From JBBQYA01 sp031412335 (GTDB taxonomy: Bacteria > Bacteroidota > Bacteroidia > Sphingobacteriales > Sphingobacteriaceae), in assembly GCA_031412335.1 (NCBI GenBank), contig JANOCT010000030.1, positions 124,001-188,000 of the forward strand: a DNA stretch of 64,000 bases, read 5' to 3'. How positions within the stretch are numbered: the first letter of the stretch is position 1; each line of letters begins with the position of its first letter. Shown here piece by piece: positions 49,707 to 59,337 of this stretch. The notes below the pieces were generated by a model that ran no database searches, was not told where the DNA came from, and saw nothing but the letters and a program-made list of their open reading frames with translations. The position numbers and the translations under genes were made by a program.

Positions 49707-51035
49707 CTATTTAATTTTTTCTTCGATTTTTTTTATAAGAGTGGCAAAGTAAAGGCTTTTTTCCGGAAACTTCAAACTTAATTTCTGATAAGTTCCTATT
49801 GCTTTTTCGTATAAACGCTGTTGTTCGTAAATAATAGCAAGAGTTTCTGTTACCGGAAGTTCCTGATCTTCCGAGCTTTTCTGAGCTTTATTTTCTGAGC
49901 TTACTTTACTCTCATCAGCTTGTTTCAAATGAGGTTCCTCCCGAATAAATTTTTCAAGAACCACATCTTCGTTTTTCGAAAAATTGAAAACAACAGTAGG
50001 TTTTTCATCCCCCAGTAAAACATCGGCTGCTGATAAATGAAATAGATTTTCGCGATATAATTTATCTAACGCTTGTTCTTCTTTTCTTTTGGATTGGATT
50101 TCTTCTTCTGTTTCTAGCTTTTCAATTATTCTTTGCTCTTTTTTTTTAAGTTGATTGAACCACTCCAAAAAAGTGAATTTTGCATCAGGATCTAAAACAA
50201 AAATTGGTTCATTATTTTGTTCTTTCTCTAAAGTAATTACTGTTTCTTCAGTTAATTCTTCCAATTCTGTTTTATTATACTGATGATTTTCTAGTTTTTC
50301 TTCTGAATCATTATTTATGATTTCTAATTCATTAGAAATGCTAGCATCTTTTTCAATCTCTAATTCCGAATTTTCTAATTCCACATCGTTAGTCAAATTA
50401 AAATTTTCAGATTTATTTTCTATTTCGCTATTTCCATTTTCAGAACTTAAGTCAAAAACCTGTAAATTTTCATCTTTTTGTTCATCAATCTCCGCAACAT
50501 TATTTATTAATTCTTGATTTTCAGGAGTAAAGTCAACGATAGTTTCTGTATTTTCAATTTCAAAATTCTCTATCAATTCTTCGTTTGTTGATGGTTGTTT
50601 TAATTCAATTTCATCCTCTATTTGTGCAGAAATTTGAACTTGATTTTCATTAACTTCATTTTCAATTCGGCTAACTTCATCCAATTCTAAATCTTTATTC
50701 GAGGTGTTATTTATTTCATCAACTGGTTGATTTATTGACTCTTCTATTATATTCAATGAACTAGCTTGTACAGGCTCGTCCATTAATTGCATTTCATTTT
50801 CCGGCTTATCATTTACCAAATTATACAATTGCTTTCGGTTAATTGCATATGCTGCTGAGAGTTTTAATTGTGAATAATAGTGAACACTATCTTGATTATG
50901 CAATGACTTAATAAACAATAAATGCAATGATTGACAGTACGGGTATTTTTCAATCAATTCTTTTAATGAATGATCTGCTGAACTCGTCAACTGGTCTGGA
51001 TGCTGCAAATAATTATTAAATTGTTCCCTATTCAT
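49707..51035 (-). CDS. TPR-tail protein with long Glu/Asn-rich linker
   Basis: A 442-residue protein. The N-terminal 75 residues are helical (PYCQSLHLLFIKSLHNQDSV). A very acidic, Glu/Asn-rich region of about 200 residues follows (residues 95-290), and the C-terminus is a TPR-like hairpin (TETLAIIYEQQRLYEKAIGT). No signal peptide is seen. It sits between lptE and secG in an order conserved across Bacteroidota, but its function is not known to me. Confidence 0.75.
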   Translation of the reverse strand: MNREQFNNYLQHPDQLTSSADHSLKELIEKYPYCQSLHLLFIKSLHNQDSVHYYSQLKLSAAYAINRKQLYNLVNDKPENEMQLMDEPVQASSLNIIEESINQPVDEINNTSNKDLELDEVSRIENEVNENQVQISAQIEDEIELKQPSTNEELIENFEIENTETIVDFTPENQELINNVAEIDEQKDENLQVFDLSSENGNSEIENKSENFNLTNDVELENSELEIEKDASISNELEIINNDSEEKLENHQYNKTELEELTEETVITLEKEQNNEPIFVLDPDAKFTFLEWFNQLKKKEQRIIEKLETEEEIQSKRKEEQALDKLYRENLFHLSAADVLLGDEKPTVVFNFSKNEDVVLEKFIREEPHLKQADESKVSSENKAQKSSEDQELPVTETLAIIYEQQRLYEKAIGTYQKLSLKFPEKSLYFATLIKKIEEKIK

Positions 51036-51050
51036 TATTTCAATATTAAA

Positions 51051-51566
51051 TCACCAATTAGTAAATGCTGCATTAAAAATATCCTGAACCAATTCTTTAG
51101 TTATTTGCTCAAGCAATGCGCTTTGAACTTGATCTATACTTCTATCGGCAGCAAAATCTACGTTTCGTTTAAAAACCTTTTCAAAGCTAAGCTTTTCATC
51201 TTTTGAATTAACAAAATTAATATTTACAGAAACTTCAAATCTGTTTTGAGCTGATTGCTGGTTTCCTTGAATACCAATTGGAGTGATATTTATAGTAGTA
51301 ATAGAACCGGAAAAATCAAGATCCGCATCAGCTGTAGTGATATTAAGACTAGTTGAGTTTAAAATTTTTTGTTTTAATGATTCTGTAAATGTTTGACTTA
51401 ATGTGGGAGCAGCAAAACCGCTGTTATTTTCAATCAAACTTACTTTTACTGTTTTCGTATCTGGAGAAACAGAAGCTCCTGTAAATGAATAAACACCACA
51501 AGAACTTTGTATGACTACAATACAAAAAAGTATAAATCCTAAATAACGCTTTATATTAAAAATCAT
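51051..51566 (-). CDS. LptE-family outer-membrane lipoprotein
   Basis: A 171-residue lipoprotein (ILFCIVVIQSSCGVYSFTGA, Cys at 23). Segments KTVKVSLIENNSGFAAPTLS, ITPIGIQGNQQSAQNRFEVS and VNFVNSKDEKLSFEK-like strands fit the LptE family, which plugs LptD during lipopolysaccharide insertion. It overlaps the AAA regulator gene by 11 bases. Assignment rests on fold-like pattern and conserved gene order. Confidence 0.78.
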   Translation of the reverse strand: MIFNIKRYLGFILFCIVVIQSSCGVYSFTGASVSPDTKTVKVSLIENNSGFAAPTLSQTFTESLKQKILNSTSLNITTADADLDFSGSITTINITPIGIQGNQQSAQNRFEVSVNINFVNSKDEKLSFEKVFKRNVDFAADRSIDQVQSALLEQITKELVQDIFNAAFTNW

Positions 51567-52818
51567 ATTCTTTAATTTTTCTATAAAGGGTACGTTCAGA
51601 AATTCCTAATTCTAATGCAGCATTTTTTCGTTTGCCTTTATGTTTTTTTAATGCCTTTTTAATTAATTCAATTTCACGTTCACCTAAAGAAAGTGTTTCT
51701 TCTACTTCTTGAATGGTATCGGGTGTTAGGTTTATGGTATTTGATTTAGATGAATTTGAATTTCCTTCCGAATTATTTGTGAGTTGAAAATTATTTTCAG
51801 GTTGTAGAGCAGATGGATTAATTTCTTGAAATAATTTATTCACAAATGCATTATTTCTATCTGTAGCTTGTACATCTATGTTTCCATTGCCAGCAGATTG
51901 AAGAAGATCTACAACTACTTTTTTCAAGTCGGTCAAATCCTTTTTCATATCAAATAATACTTTATACAAAATATCCCGTTCAGAAAAATCGCTTTCATGG
52001 TTTCCATCTCTTACCAACATCGGCAAATCGCTGCTTCGTTCGTCTGGAATATACTTAAGCATATCGCTTGCTGTAAGTTCTTTATTAGTTTCTAAAACAG
52101 CAATTTGCTCGGCAATATTTTTTAATTGCCGCACATTTCCTGGCCATTTATAATTACTTAATAATTGTTGCGCTTCTGCATCTAATTGTTTTAAAGGAGA
52201 CCTGTATTTATCTGAAAAATCTGACATGAATTTTCGAAAAAGCAAATAAATATCTTCTCTTCTTTCGCGCAGCGAAGGAATTTTTAACGGGACTGTATTT
52301 AATCGATAATAAAGATCTTCTCTAAATTTACCTTTATTTACTGCTTCAAAAACATTCACATTGGTGGCAGCAATTACACGCACATTCGTTTTCTGAACTT
52401 TTGATGAACCAACTCTTAAATATTCGCCTGTCTCTAAAACCCGTAATAATCTTGCTTGAGTTCCGGTTGGCAATTCAGCTACTTCGTCCAAAAATATTGT
52501 TCCCTCATTTACTACTTCAAAATATCCTTTACGTGCCTCATTAGCACCTGTAAACGATCCTTTTTCGTGCCCAAAAAGCTCTGAATCAATTGTTCCTTCG
52601 GGTATAGCACCGCAATTAACCGCAATGAAAGGTCCATGTTTTCTGGCACTCATCTGATGGATTATATGTGAAAAGACTTCTTTTCCACTTCCACTCTCAC
52701 CACTTATCAATACAGAAATATCCGTTGGTGCTACTTGTTTTGCAATTCCAATTGCCCGATTTAATAATGGAGAATTTCCAATTATTCCAAAACGTTGTTT
52801 TATATCCTGAAATTCCAT
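51556..52818 (-). CDS. Sigma54-type AAA+ transcriptional activator lacking a sensory domain
   Basis: A 420-residue protein that starts directly with the AAA+ domain: Walker A GESGSGKEVFSHIIH, the GAFTGA-like loop GSFTGA, Walker B GTIFLDEVAELPTGTQARLL and the arginine region FREDLYYRLN. A helix-turn-helix of Fis type ends the protein (ALELGISERTLYRKIKEYDF). No receiver or GAF domain is present at the N-terminus. It belongs to the conserved miaB-to-groEL gene order; the target promoters are not evident. Confidence 0.85.
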   Translation of the reverse strand: MEFQDIKQRFGIIGNSPLLNRAIGIAKQVAPTDISVLISGESGSGKEVFSHIIHQMSARKHGPFIAVNCGAIPEGTIDSELFGHEKGSFTGANEARKGYFEVVNEGTIFLDEVAELPTGTQARLLRVLETGEYLRVGSSKVQKTNVRVIAATNVNVFEAVNKGKFREDLYYRLNTVPLKIPSLRERREDIYLLFRKFMSDFSDKYRSPLKQLDAEAQQLLSNYKWPGNVRQLKNIAEQIAVLETNKELTASDMLKYIPDERSSDLPMLVRDGNHESDFSERDILYKVLFDMKKDLTDLKKVVVDLLQSAGNGNIDVQATDRNNAFVNKLFQEINPSALQPENNFQLTNNSEGNSNSSKSNTINLTPDTIQEVEETLSLGEREIELIKKALKKHKGKRKNAALELGISERTLYRKIKEYDF

Positions 52819-52922
52819 ATAGAATTTAAAAGGTTGTTAGTTTATTGTATTTAGTAATTGTTGCCACGAATGCACGAATAATTTATTACTCATTTAATAC
52901 TATTCAATTTTATGGCTAAAAA

Positions 52923-54350
52923 TTAGTGGCTTAAAAATAAAACACCTAATAATGTAGCCGGAGTACAACTGGTAATTTTAACTTTTACCAAATCTCCTGG
53001 CTTCACCATTGTTGAAACAGGAAAAACCACTACCATGTTTTGGTCATTTCTACCGCTATATTCTTTTGAAGATTTTTTAGAAATCCGCTCAACTAAAATT
53101 TCCTGCACTTCTCCAATTTGATTTAATAATATTTCATGTTGATGATTATGTTGCAAAGCAATTATTTCATCTAATCTTCTAGCTTTTGTTTCTTCTGGAA
53201 TATCATCTTTAAAACGTTTAGCAGCTAGCGTTCCAGGTCGTTCAGAATATTTAAACATATATGCGAAATCAAATTTTACCAACTTCATTATGCTTAAAGT
53301 TTCTTGATGATCTTCTTCCGTTTCTGTACAAAAACCAGTAATCAAATCAGTAGATATTGCACAGCCAAGTATGATATTTCTAATTGCGTCAATTCTGTTC
53401 AAATACCATTCTCTGGTATAGGTTCTATTCATTAAATCAAGAATTCGGCTGCTGCCAGATTGAATTGGCAAATGAATATAATTGCAAATGTTTGAATGAC
53501 TGGCTATTGTGTGCAAAACCTCATCCGTTATATCTTTTGGATGTGAAGTTGAAAACCGAATCCGCATGCTTGGAAAATTTTCTGCCGTCATTTTTAATAG
53601 AGCAGCAAAGTTTACCACTTCATTTTCATTCTCGGCATTCATCCATTTGTACGAATCTACGTTTTGCCCCAATAGCGTAATTTCTTTGTAATTGTCAACC
53701 AATAAGGAAGCAATTTCTTGTTGTATCGTCTGCGGATCACGGCTGCGTTCTCGCCCTCTGGTAAATGGAACTACGCAGAAAGAACACATGTTGTCGCAAC
53801 CTCTGGTTATACTTACATAGGCCGAAATTTTATTGCATCCCAAGCGAACTGGGCTAATTTCAGCATACGTTTCCTCTCTTGAAAGCAATACATTTACGGC
53901 TTTCTGACCATCTTCTACTTTGGCCAATAAGTTTGGCAAATCTCGGTATGCATCCGGACCAATTACTAAATCTACAAGCTTTTCTTCTTCCAAAAATTTT
54001 GCTTTGATTCGCTCGGCCATACATCCTAAAACACCAACAATTAGTTCCGGATTTTTAACTTTTAACTTCCGAAAATCTGTTAAACGTTTTCTGATTTTCA
54101 GTTCTGCATTTTCTCGAATACTGCAGGTATTTACAAATATCACGTCTGCTTCTTCTACATTCGCAACTGTACCAAAACCCATATCCAACATAATGGATGC
54201 AACTATTTCGCTATCTGCAAAGTTCATTGCACAACCATAACTCTCGATAAAGAGTTTACGCTTTTTACCAACGTTATCTGTCGTATCCAACATCAATGCT
54301 TCACCTTGTCTGGCCTCGTCGTGTGGTTTTGAAATTAATTGTTCTAACAT
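52923..54350 (-). CDS. miaB: tRNA-2-methylthio-N6-dimethylallyladenosine synthase
   Basis: A 475-residue radical-SAM methylthiotransferase that modifies A37 of tRNAs. The N-terminal MTTase domain has Cys in ESYGCAMNFADSE, VNTCSIRENAE and GVLGCMAER. The radical-SAM cluster is in SITRGCDNMCSFCVVPFTRG, and a C-terminal TRAM domain holds EILVERISKKSSKEYSGRND. All catalytic cysteines are intact. It is the first gene of the miaB-to-groEL block; a repeat cluster lies upstream. Confidence 0.95.
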   Translation of the reverse strand: MLEQLISKPHDEARQGEALMLDTTDNVGKKRKLFIESYGCAMNFADSEIVASIMLDMGFGTVANVEEADVIFVNTCSIRENAELKIRKRLTDFRKLKVKNPELIVGVLGCMAERIKAKFLEEEKLVDLVIGPDAYRDLPNLLAKVEDGQKAVNVLLSREETYAEISPVRLGCNKISAYVSITRGCDNMCSFCVVPFTRGRERSRDPQTIQQEIASLLVDNYKEITLLGQNVDSYKWMNAENENEVVNFAALLKMTAENFPSMRIRFSTSHPKDITDEVLHTIASHSNICNYIHLPIQSGSSRILDLMNRTYTREWYLNRIDAIRNIILGCAISTDLITGFCTETEEDHQETLSIMKLVKFDFAYMFKYSERPGTLAAKRFKDDIPEETKARRLDEIIALQHNHQHEILLNQIGEVQEILVERISKKSSKEYSGRNDQNMVVVFPVSTMVKPGDLVKVKITSCTPATLLGVLFLSH

Positions 54351-54449
54351 CCGTTTCCTAAAAGTCTGGGCGCCAAATTTAGCGTTTTAAATGATAATGA
54401 CAAAATGACAGAACGGAGATTTTTTTAAATAAATATTAATATTAGTAAA

Positions 54450-55040
54450 CAACCCGGAAGGGATTGAACTAAACATAAATAATAATTTTATTTTTTGAAA
54501 TCGAATTGAAAAAATTGTTGAACCCCTTTGGGGTTCTAAATCATAACTTGCATTTATACCTTGGGTTAAAACCCAAGGCTATTGAAATTCAAGCCCTTCA
54601 GGCTTTTAGGAAGATCATTTTTTAATAATAAAAAGTTGAGCAATAAAATTTCTCAACAATAATATTTTTCTAAACATGAATTTGCGCACAAGCCTGAAAG
54701 GCTTGAATCTGAATAACCAAGGATGAAATTCGTGGCAACTAAAAATATGAATTTTCACAACCCTGAAGGGGATGAAATAACTTTATAAACAATTGTAATT
54801 CAGAAATAAAAAATTAAAACCGGCTTTATTTCTCTAGTTTAAAACCCAAGGCTATTGAAATTAAAGCCCTTCAGGCTTCTAGGAAAATCATTTTTTAATA
54901 ATAAAAAGTTGAGCAATAAAATTTTTCTAAACACGAATTTGCGAACAAGCCTAAAAGGCTTGAATATGAATAACCACGGATGAAATCCGTGGTTACAAAA
55001 ATATGAATTTTCACAACCCTGAAGGGGTTGAACTAAATCA
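54450..55040. repeat. Cluster of palindromic repeats with an internal tandem duplication
   Basis: Between miaB and ilvE lies a 723-base gene-free stretch with at least eight short palindromes: AACCCC-TTT-GGGGTT near 54521, CCTTGGGTT-AA-AACCCAAGG (54559-54578), AAGCC-CTTCA-GGCTT, AAGCC-TGAAA-GGCTT, AACCACGGAT-GAA-ATCCGTGGTT near 54971, and AACCC-CTGAAG-GGGTT types. A unit starting TTAAAACCCAAGGC at 54566 is repeated from 54839 with a 273-base offset; the second copy lacks about 15 bases. No protein is encoded. Confidence 0.8.
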
Positions 55041-55073
55041 ATCTTTCCCCCAAAATCAATAACTCAATAAATT

Positions 55074-56141
55074 TTACTTTACCTTAAAATTCCAACCAAA
55101 AGTATCTGGCATTTTACCAATTCGCATTTCGTTTAGCGTATGTAATGCCTTATTAGAAAAAGTTCTACTAGCAGCAGGAGTTAGCACATAATTAATTCCT
55201 TTATAGCCAATTTCTGAAATTTGGGCAATGGTAGCAGCTGTTCCTACTCCAAAAACTTCAGTTAAGGTTTTGTTTTCAATTGCTTCAACAATTTCGTCGA
55301 TGGATATTTTACGTTCTTCAACTTTCATATTCCATGCGCGAGCAAGCATAAGCACACTATCACGGGTTACACCTTTTAGAATCGTATCTTTTGCTGGCGG
55401 CGTTATTAATACATTATCAATTACAAACATTACATTAGTAGTACCCGATTCTTCTATGTATTTGTGCTCTTTCGCATCTGTCCAAATTACTTGATTGTAT
55501 CCTTCTTCCTGCGCTTTTCGAGTTGCAAACATGGCTGCTCCGTAGTTTGCAGCAGCTTTTGCATATCCTATTCCACCTTCAAATGAGCGTGAATAGGTAG
55601 TTTCTACTTTTACTTTTATGGCACCTGAAAAATATGGCCCAACCGGACACGTAAAAATCACAAATTTATAGGTTTCAGAAGGGTGAACGCCCACATATTC
55701 ATCTGTTGCAAACATTACTGGACGTATGTACAATGAAGATTCTGGCTTGTTTGGAACCCATGCAGCATCTGTTGCTACCAACTGCGAAATGGCTTCTAGA
55801 AAAAGTTCCTCTGGCATAGCAGGCATACACATACGTTCGGCAGAGGTGTTTAATCGGGCTAAGTTGGCTGTAGGTCTGAAAATATTGATACCATTTTCAT
55901 CATCTCTGAAAGCTTTTAAACCTTCGAAAATTGCTTGACCATAGTGTAAAGCAGATAATGCCGGACTAATCTGTAAATCGGCATAAGGCACAATTTTAAG
56001 ATCTGTCCATTCGCCGTTTTTATAATCGGCGGTAAACATGTGATCGGAAAATATTTTACCGAACGGAAGATTCGAAAAATCTACGGTGCTGATTTTACTG
56101 CTTTTAGCTTTTTCAATCGCAATATCATAAACATCTGTCAT
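55074..56141 (-). CDS. ilvE: Branched-chain amino-acid aminotransferase
   Basis: A 355-residue PLP-dependent transaminase for leucine, isoleucine and valine. Features are LSALHYGQAIFEGLKAFRDD, LYIRPVMFATDEYVGVHPSE, the PLP lysine in GGIGYAKAAANYGA and IEESGTTNVMFVI. I start it at ATG 56141 (MTDVYDIAIEK); a TTG 18 codons upstream also opens the frame but is a weak candidate. Monocistronic, facing the repeat cluster downstream. Confidence 0.92.
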   Translation of the reverse strand: MTDVYDIAIEKAKSSKISTVDFSNLPFGKIFSDHMFTADYKNGEWTDLKIVPYADLQISPALSALHYGQAIFEGLKAFRDDENGINIFRPTANLARLNTSAERMCMPAMPEELFLEAISQLVATDAAWVPNKPESSLYIRPVMFATDEYVGVHPSETYKFVIFTCPVGPYFSGAIKVKVETTYSRSFEGGIGYAKAAANYGAAMFATRKAQEEGYNQVIWTDAKEHKYIEESGTTNVMFVIDNVLITPPAKDTILKGVTRDSVLMLARAWNMKVEERKISIDEIVEAIENKTLTEVFGVGTAATIAQISEIGYKGINYVLTPAASRTFSNKALHTLNEMRIGKMPDTFGWNFKVK

Positions 56142-56263
56142 GATTTGGGCTTTGGTTTTTAGGTGTTTTGATGAAACCTTTGTATTAGGAAACAAAAATT
56201 TCTTTGCAAATCAACCTAATTTCCAAATCAAATTTTAATTTATCAAGATATTTTATAAAAAAA

Positions 56264-59218
56264 TTACCTAAGCAAGACAATCGTTCCGGTTTTTACAAAA
56301 ACGTTTGGCCTTCCAAATCCTTCAAATTGAACTTTGTATACATAAACACCTTCTGGCGATTCGGTTCCATTTGTTGTTCCGTTCCATCCTTCACTTTGAG
56401 CATTGCTTTGGAAAATCATTTTGCCCCAACGATTGAAAACCTGAAAAGTATATTTTGAAACTTCAAGAGTTTTTATGTTAAGTACATCATTCTGACCGTC
56501 GTTATTTGGAGAAAAAGCATCAGGAATAAATATTTGAGCTTCGCAAGGTATGGCGCTTACGAAAATAGTATCATTTGCTTTGCATCCTGTAATCGGATCT
56601 GTTCCTTCTAATATATAAAACCCAGATTCATAAACAACTATACTTTCTGTTTGCTGATTTCCACGCAACCATCTATTTCCACTGGTTGAATTGGATGATA
56701 ATGTTACCGAATCGCTGATACAAAATTTTACAGGACCAGAAGCTGTTATTTTGACTAATGGAATGTCAAATACGGTGACGGTAACGGGAACTTTTCTGCT
56801 TTCGCAAACACCAGTATTTTGAGTAACATACCAAATGGTAGTTCCAGCTATTGCTGATGATGGTGTTGGCGCTTCGCTCAATAATTCACCAGAATCATTA
56901 TACCAAAGTAAATTTTGACCAACTGCGGCTAATTGATAAGTATCGTCATTCAAACAATATGTAGTTAAATCATTTACAGAAGGATTTGGAGATAAAGGAA
57001 TGATTGTAACTGCAACTGCACTTCTTGGACTTTCGCATCCATTATTACTAAAACTAACATAAAAAATAGTTTTCCCTGGATTGGAAACTTGAGGAATAAT
57101 GCTATCAGTTCTATTTCCACCGCTTCCAGTGGTATACCAATTATAACCATTACCGTTGGGTTTCAAAGCAATAACACCTGGGCTAAACTGGCAATATCCT
57201 ATAGAATCGATTACAATTGGTGCTAAAACTGAACTTACATTCACATCTATTTTACTTTTTGGACTTTCGCAACCGTTCACAACTTGTGAAACAAAATAGG
57301 TGAAAAGTCCTGCAGAATCAGTTTTTGGTGTGGGTGCTTGGGTTAATAAAACTGTGCCTTTGTACCATCTCAAATTAGTTCCGGTAGCAGATAGTATTGC
57401 CGATACATCATTTAAACAATAGTTAATAACAGAAGTAGTTAATGGTGCTGTTGGCTCAGCATTTATCTGAACTTCAATTTGTTGCAAAACTCCTTCGCAG
57501 CCTAAAACGGTTTGACTTACATAAAAAAATAAGGTATCGTTTATAGAAGTTGATGGAGTAGGAGTAGCAATTGGCAAGGTTTTTAAAGAATCTAAAAACC
57601 AATTAAATGTAGCACCGGGCAAACCAGTTACAACTAATGGTATTGATGGAGAATTTAAACAATAAACAATCAAAGGATTAGAAGCCGGAATAGGAGGAAT
57701 TGGATTTAATTGAATAATAATTTCCAAAGAAACTACAGGAATTGATTTAATATCAGGAATTGCGGAAGAAGTAAGAATACAACGAATGGTATCTCCATTT
57801 TTTAATCCATTAATTATAACGGAAGCACTATTTGGTAACGTAATAAAACTACTGTTAACTTTCCATTGAAAGACTGGATTACTGCCCTGATTGCTGACTG
57901 TTGCTTGAAAAGGAACTGGTTGTCCTTCGCATATTGGTAAGGCAACAGATGGTAATATACTTATTGTCGCTGGAATTTTTGAATCAACTGTTGATATTTC
58001 GATTGCTCCAATATCGGGTAAACCGACTCTTGCAAAACCACGTCCATCATTTATTGGAGTTGTAGGATCTAGAATTCCTCCATTAACTGCAGGCCCTACA
58101 ATAACTGGTAAGTGCGAAGGAACAAAGCCATTATTCTGTTGAAGAGTAGTATTGAAAACAGAAGCAGCAGGTACGTTTAAAACATTTCCAATTATAACTC
58201 CTGTTAGATTGCTTCCAGTTGTGTTGCCAATAATATTATGACCAGTATTAGATGTTACGTTTGCAGCGGGTTGTGTTGTATTGTCAATATCATTTTGGCC
58301 TAAAACCGCAGTGTTGCCTGCAACAATACATTGGTTTAAAATAACATTACCAGCGGTTCGAACATGAATACCACCTCCGCCGCCATAAGCGGGTAAAGTA
58401 TTGGTGTTTGATGCAGAATTATTGGTTATGGTAGCATTGGTTAACGTTAGGGAAACAGCATTACCAATAAAAATTGCTCCTCCTAACTCAGATTCGTTGC
58501 CACTAAATGTAGTATTCGTAATTTGATTTAAATATGGAGAAGAAGTATAAACTGCACCACCATCAGTTAGATTTTTTCCATTGCTTTGAAAAGTACAATT
58601 GTTAATAGTCATATCACCCACTTTATTATTAACTGCTCCACCATATTCCGCTTCGTTTTCCCAGAAATAGGTATTAGATATGATTAAAGTACTATAATCG
58701 GTTGCATTATGTATAGCTCCACCATCATTAGACGAATTATTAAATAAGAACACACAATAATTAACGCGAAGAAAACCTTTGTTTAAAATAGCTCCACCGT
58801 TTCGTTCTTCGCCAATACCTTCTGCTCTACCACCTTGAAATTTGAAATTATTAATCGTCATTGAATTTCCATCAGCATTGTATAAATGTCTGAAAATCAA
58901 AGCTGGATTTTTTGTTAATGTAATATCTCCATTTGCTGGCCCGTTAAAAACGGCTTCAAAATAAATAACAGGTAAGGCTGATTGTAAAGTAATAACTGAA
59001 CCTGAAGGCATTGCACTTGCATCAATCACTTTTGGTCCAGCATCTCCGTTATTTTGAGCATTTAAAATTGCTTGCCTTAAAGAACCTGTACCAGCATTAT
59101 TGGTATTGGTTACTTTGAAAGTTACAGTGGCTTTTGCTTTAATAACCAATAAGTTAAGCGAAATAAAAAATACAACAAATAAGAATGTTGAATTAATTTT
59201 TTGAAAGAATAAGCCCAT
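56264..59218 (-). CDS. Large T9SS-exported surface protein (type B sorting domain)
   Basis: A 984-residue exported protein. After the signal peptide comes a right-handed beta-helix part (about 35-410) with right-handed repeat signatures such as NGGAILNKGFLRVNYCVFLF and GGAIFIGNAVSLTLTNATIT. Five or so Ig-like modules of 80 residues follow, each opening with a YCLN-type motif. A C-terminal type B T9SS domain has FIPDAFSPNNDGQNDVLNIK, FNRWGKMIFQS, SPEGVYVYKVQFEG. Type B proteins (for example SprB-like) can be released or surface-attached with help from partners such as PorE/SprF; no such partner is adjacent. Function unknown, probably adhesion or polymer binding. Confidence 0.85.
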   Translation of the reverse strand: MGLFFQKINSTFLFVVFFISLNLLVIKAKATVTFKVTNTNNAGTGSLRQAILNAQNNGDAGPKVIDASAMPSGSVITLQSALPVIYFEAVFNGPANGDITLTKNPALIFRHLYNADGNSMTINNFKFQGGRAEGIGEERNGGAILNKGFLRVNYCVFLFNNSSNDGGAIHNATDYSTLIISNTYFWENEAEYGGAVNNKVGDMTINNCTFQSNGKNLTDGGAVYTSSPYLNQITNTTFSGNESELGGAIFIGNAVSLTLTNATITNNSASNTNTLPAYGGGGGIHVRTAGNVILNQCIVAGNTAVLGQNDIDNTTQPAANVTSNTGHNIIGNTTGSNLTGVIIGNVLNVPAASVFNTTLQQNNGFVPSHLPVIVGPAVNGGILDPTTPINDGRGFARVGLPDIGAIEISTVDSKIPATISILPSVALPICEGQPVPFQATVSNQGSNPVFQWKVNSSFITLPNSASVIINGLKNGDTIRCILTSSAIPDIKSIPVVSLEIIIQLNPIPPIPASNPLIVYCLNSPSIPLVVTGLPGATFNWFLDSLKTLPIATPTPSTSINDTLFFYVSQTVLGCEGVLQQIEVQINAEPTAPLTTSVINYCLNDVSAILSATGTNLRWYKGTVLLTQAPTPKTDSAGLFTYFVSQVVNGCESPKSKIDVNVSSVLAPIVIDSIGYCQFSPGVIALKPNGNGYNWYTTGSGGNRTDSIIPQVSNPGKTIFYVSFSNNGCESPRSAVAVTIIPLSPNPSVNDLTTYCLNDDTYQLAAVGQNLLWYNDSGELLSEAPTPSSAIAGTTIWYVTQNTGVCESRKVPVTVTVFDIPLVKITASGPVKFCISDSVTLSSNSTSGNRWLRGNQQTESIVVYESGFYILEGTDPITGCKANDTIFVSAIPCEAQIFIPDAFSPNNDGQNDVLNIKTLEVSKYTFQVFNRWGKMIFQSNAQSEGWNGTTNGTESPEGVYVYKVQFEGFGRPNVFVKTGTIVLLR

Positions 59219-59337
59219 TAATTACTAAAATTAACATAGATAAGATAAACAGCGAGGCTATAATTAAATTTTAGATAGTAATGTTGAACAGGTTTGCTGT
59301 ACGAACATTCTTAAAATTTGTTTGCCTTACTCACTTT

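Noticed and set aside
52855..52880. A stretch TTGCCACGAATGCACGAAT between the AAA regulator and miaB that resembles Bacteroidota repeat fragments
   Set aside because: Single short copy with no second copy or hairpin in this window; not enough to call a repeat.
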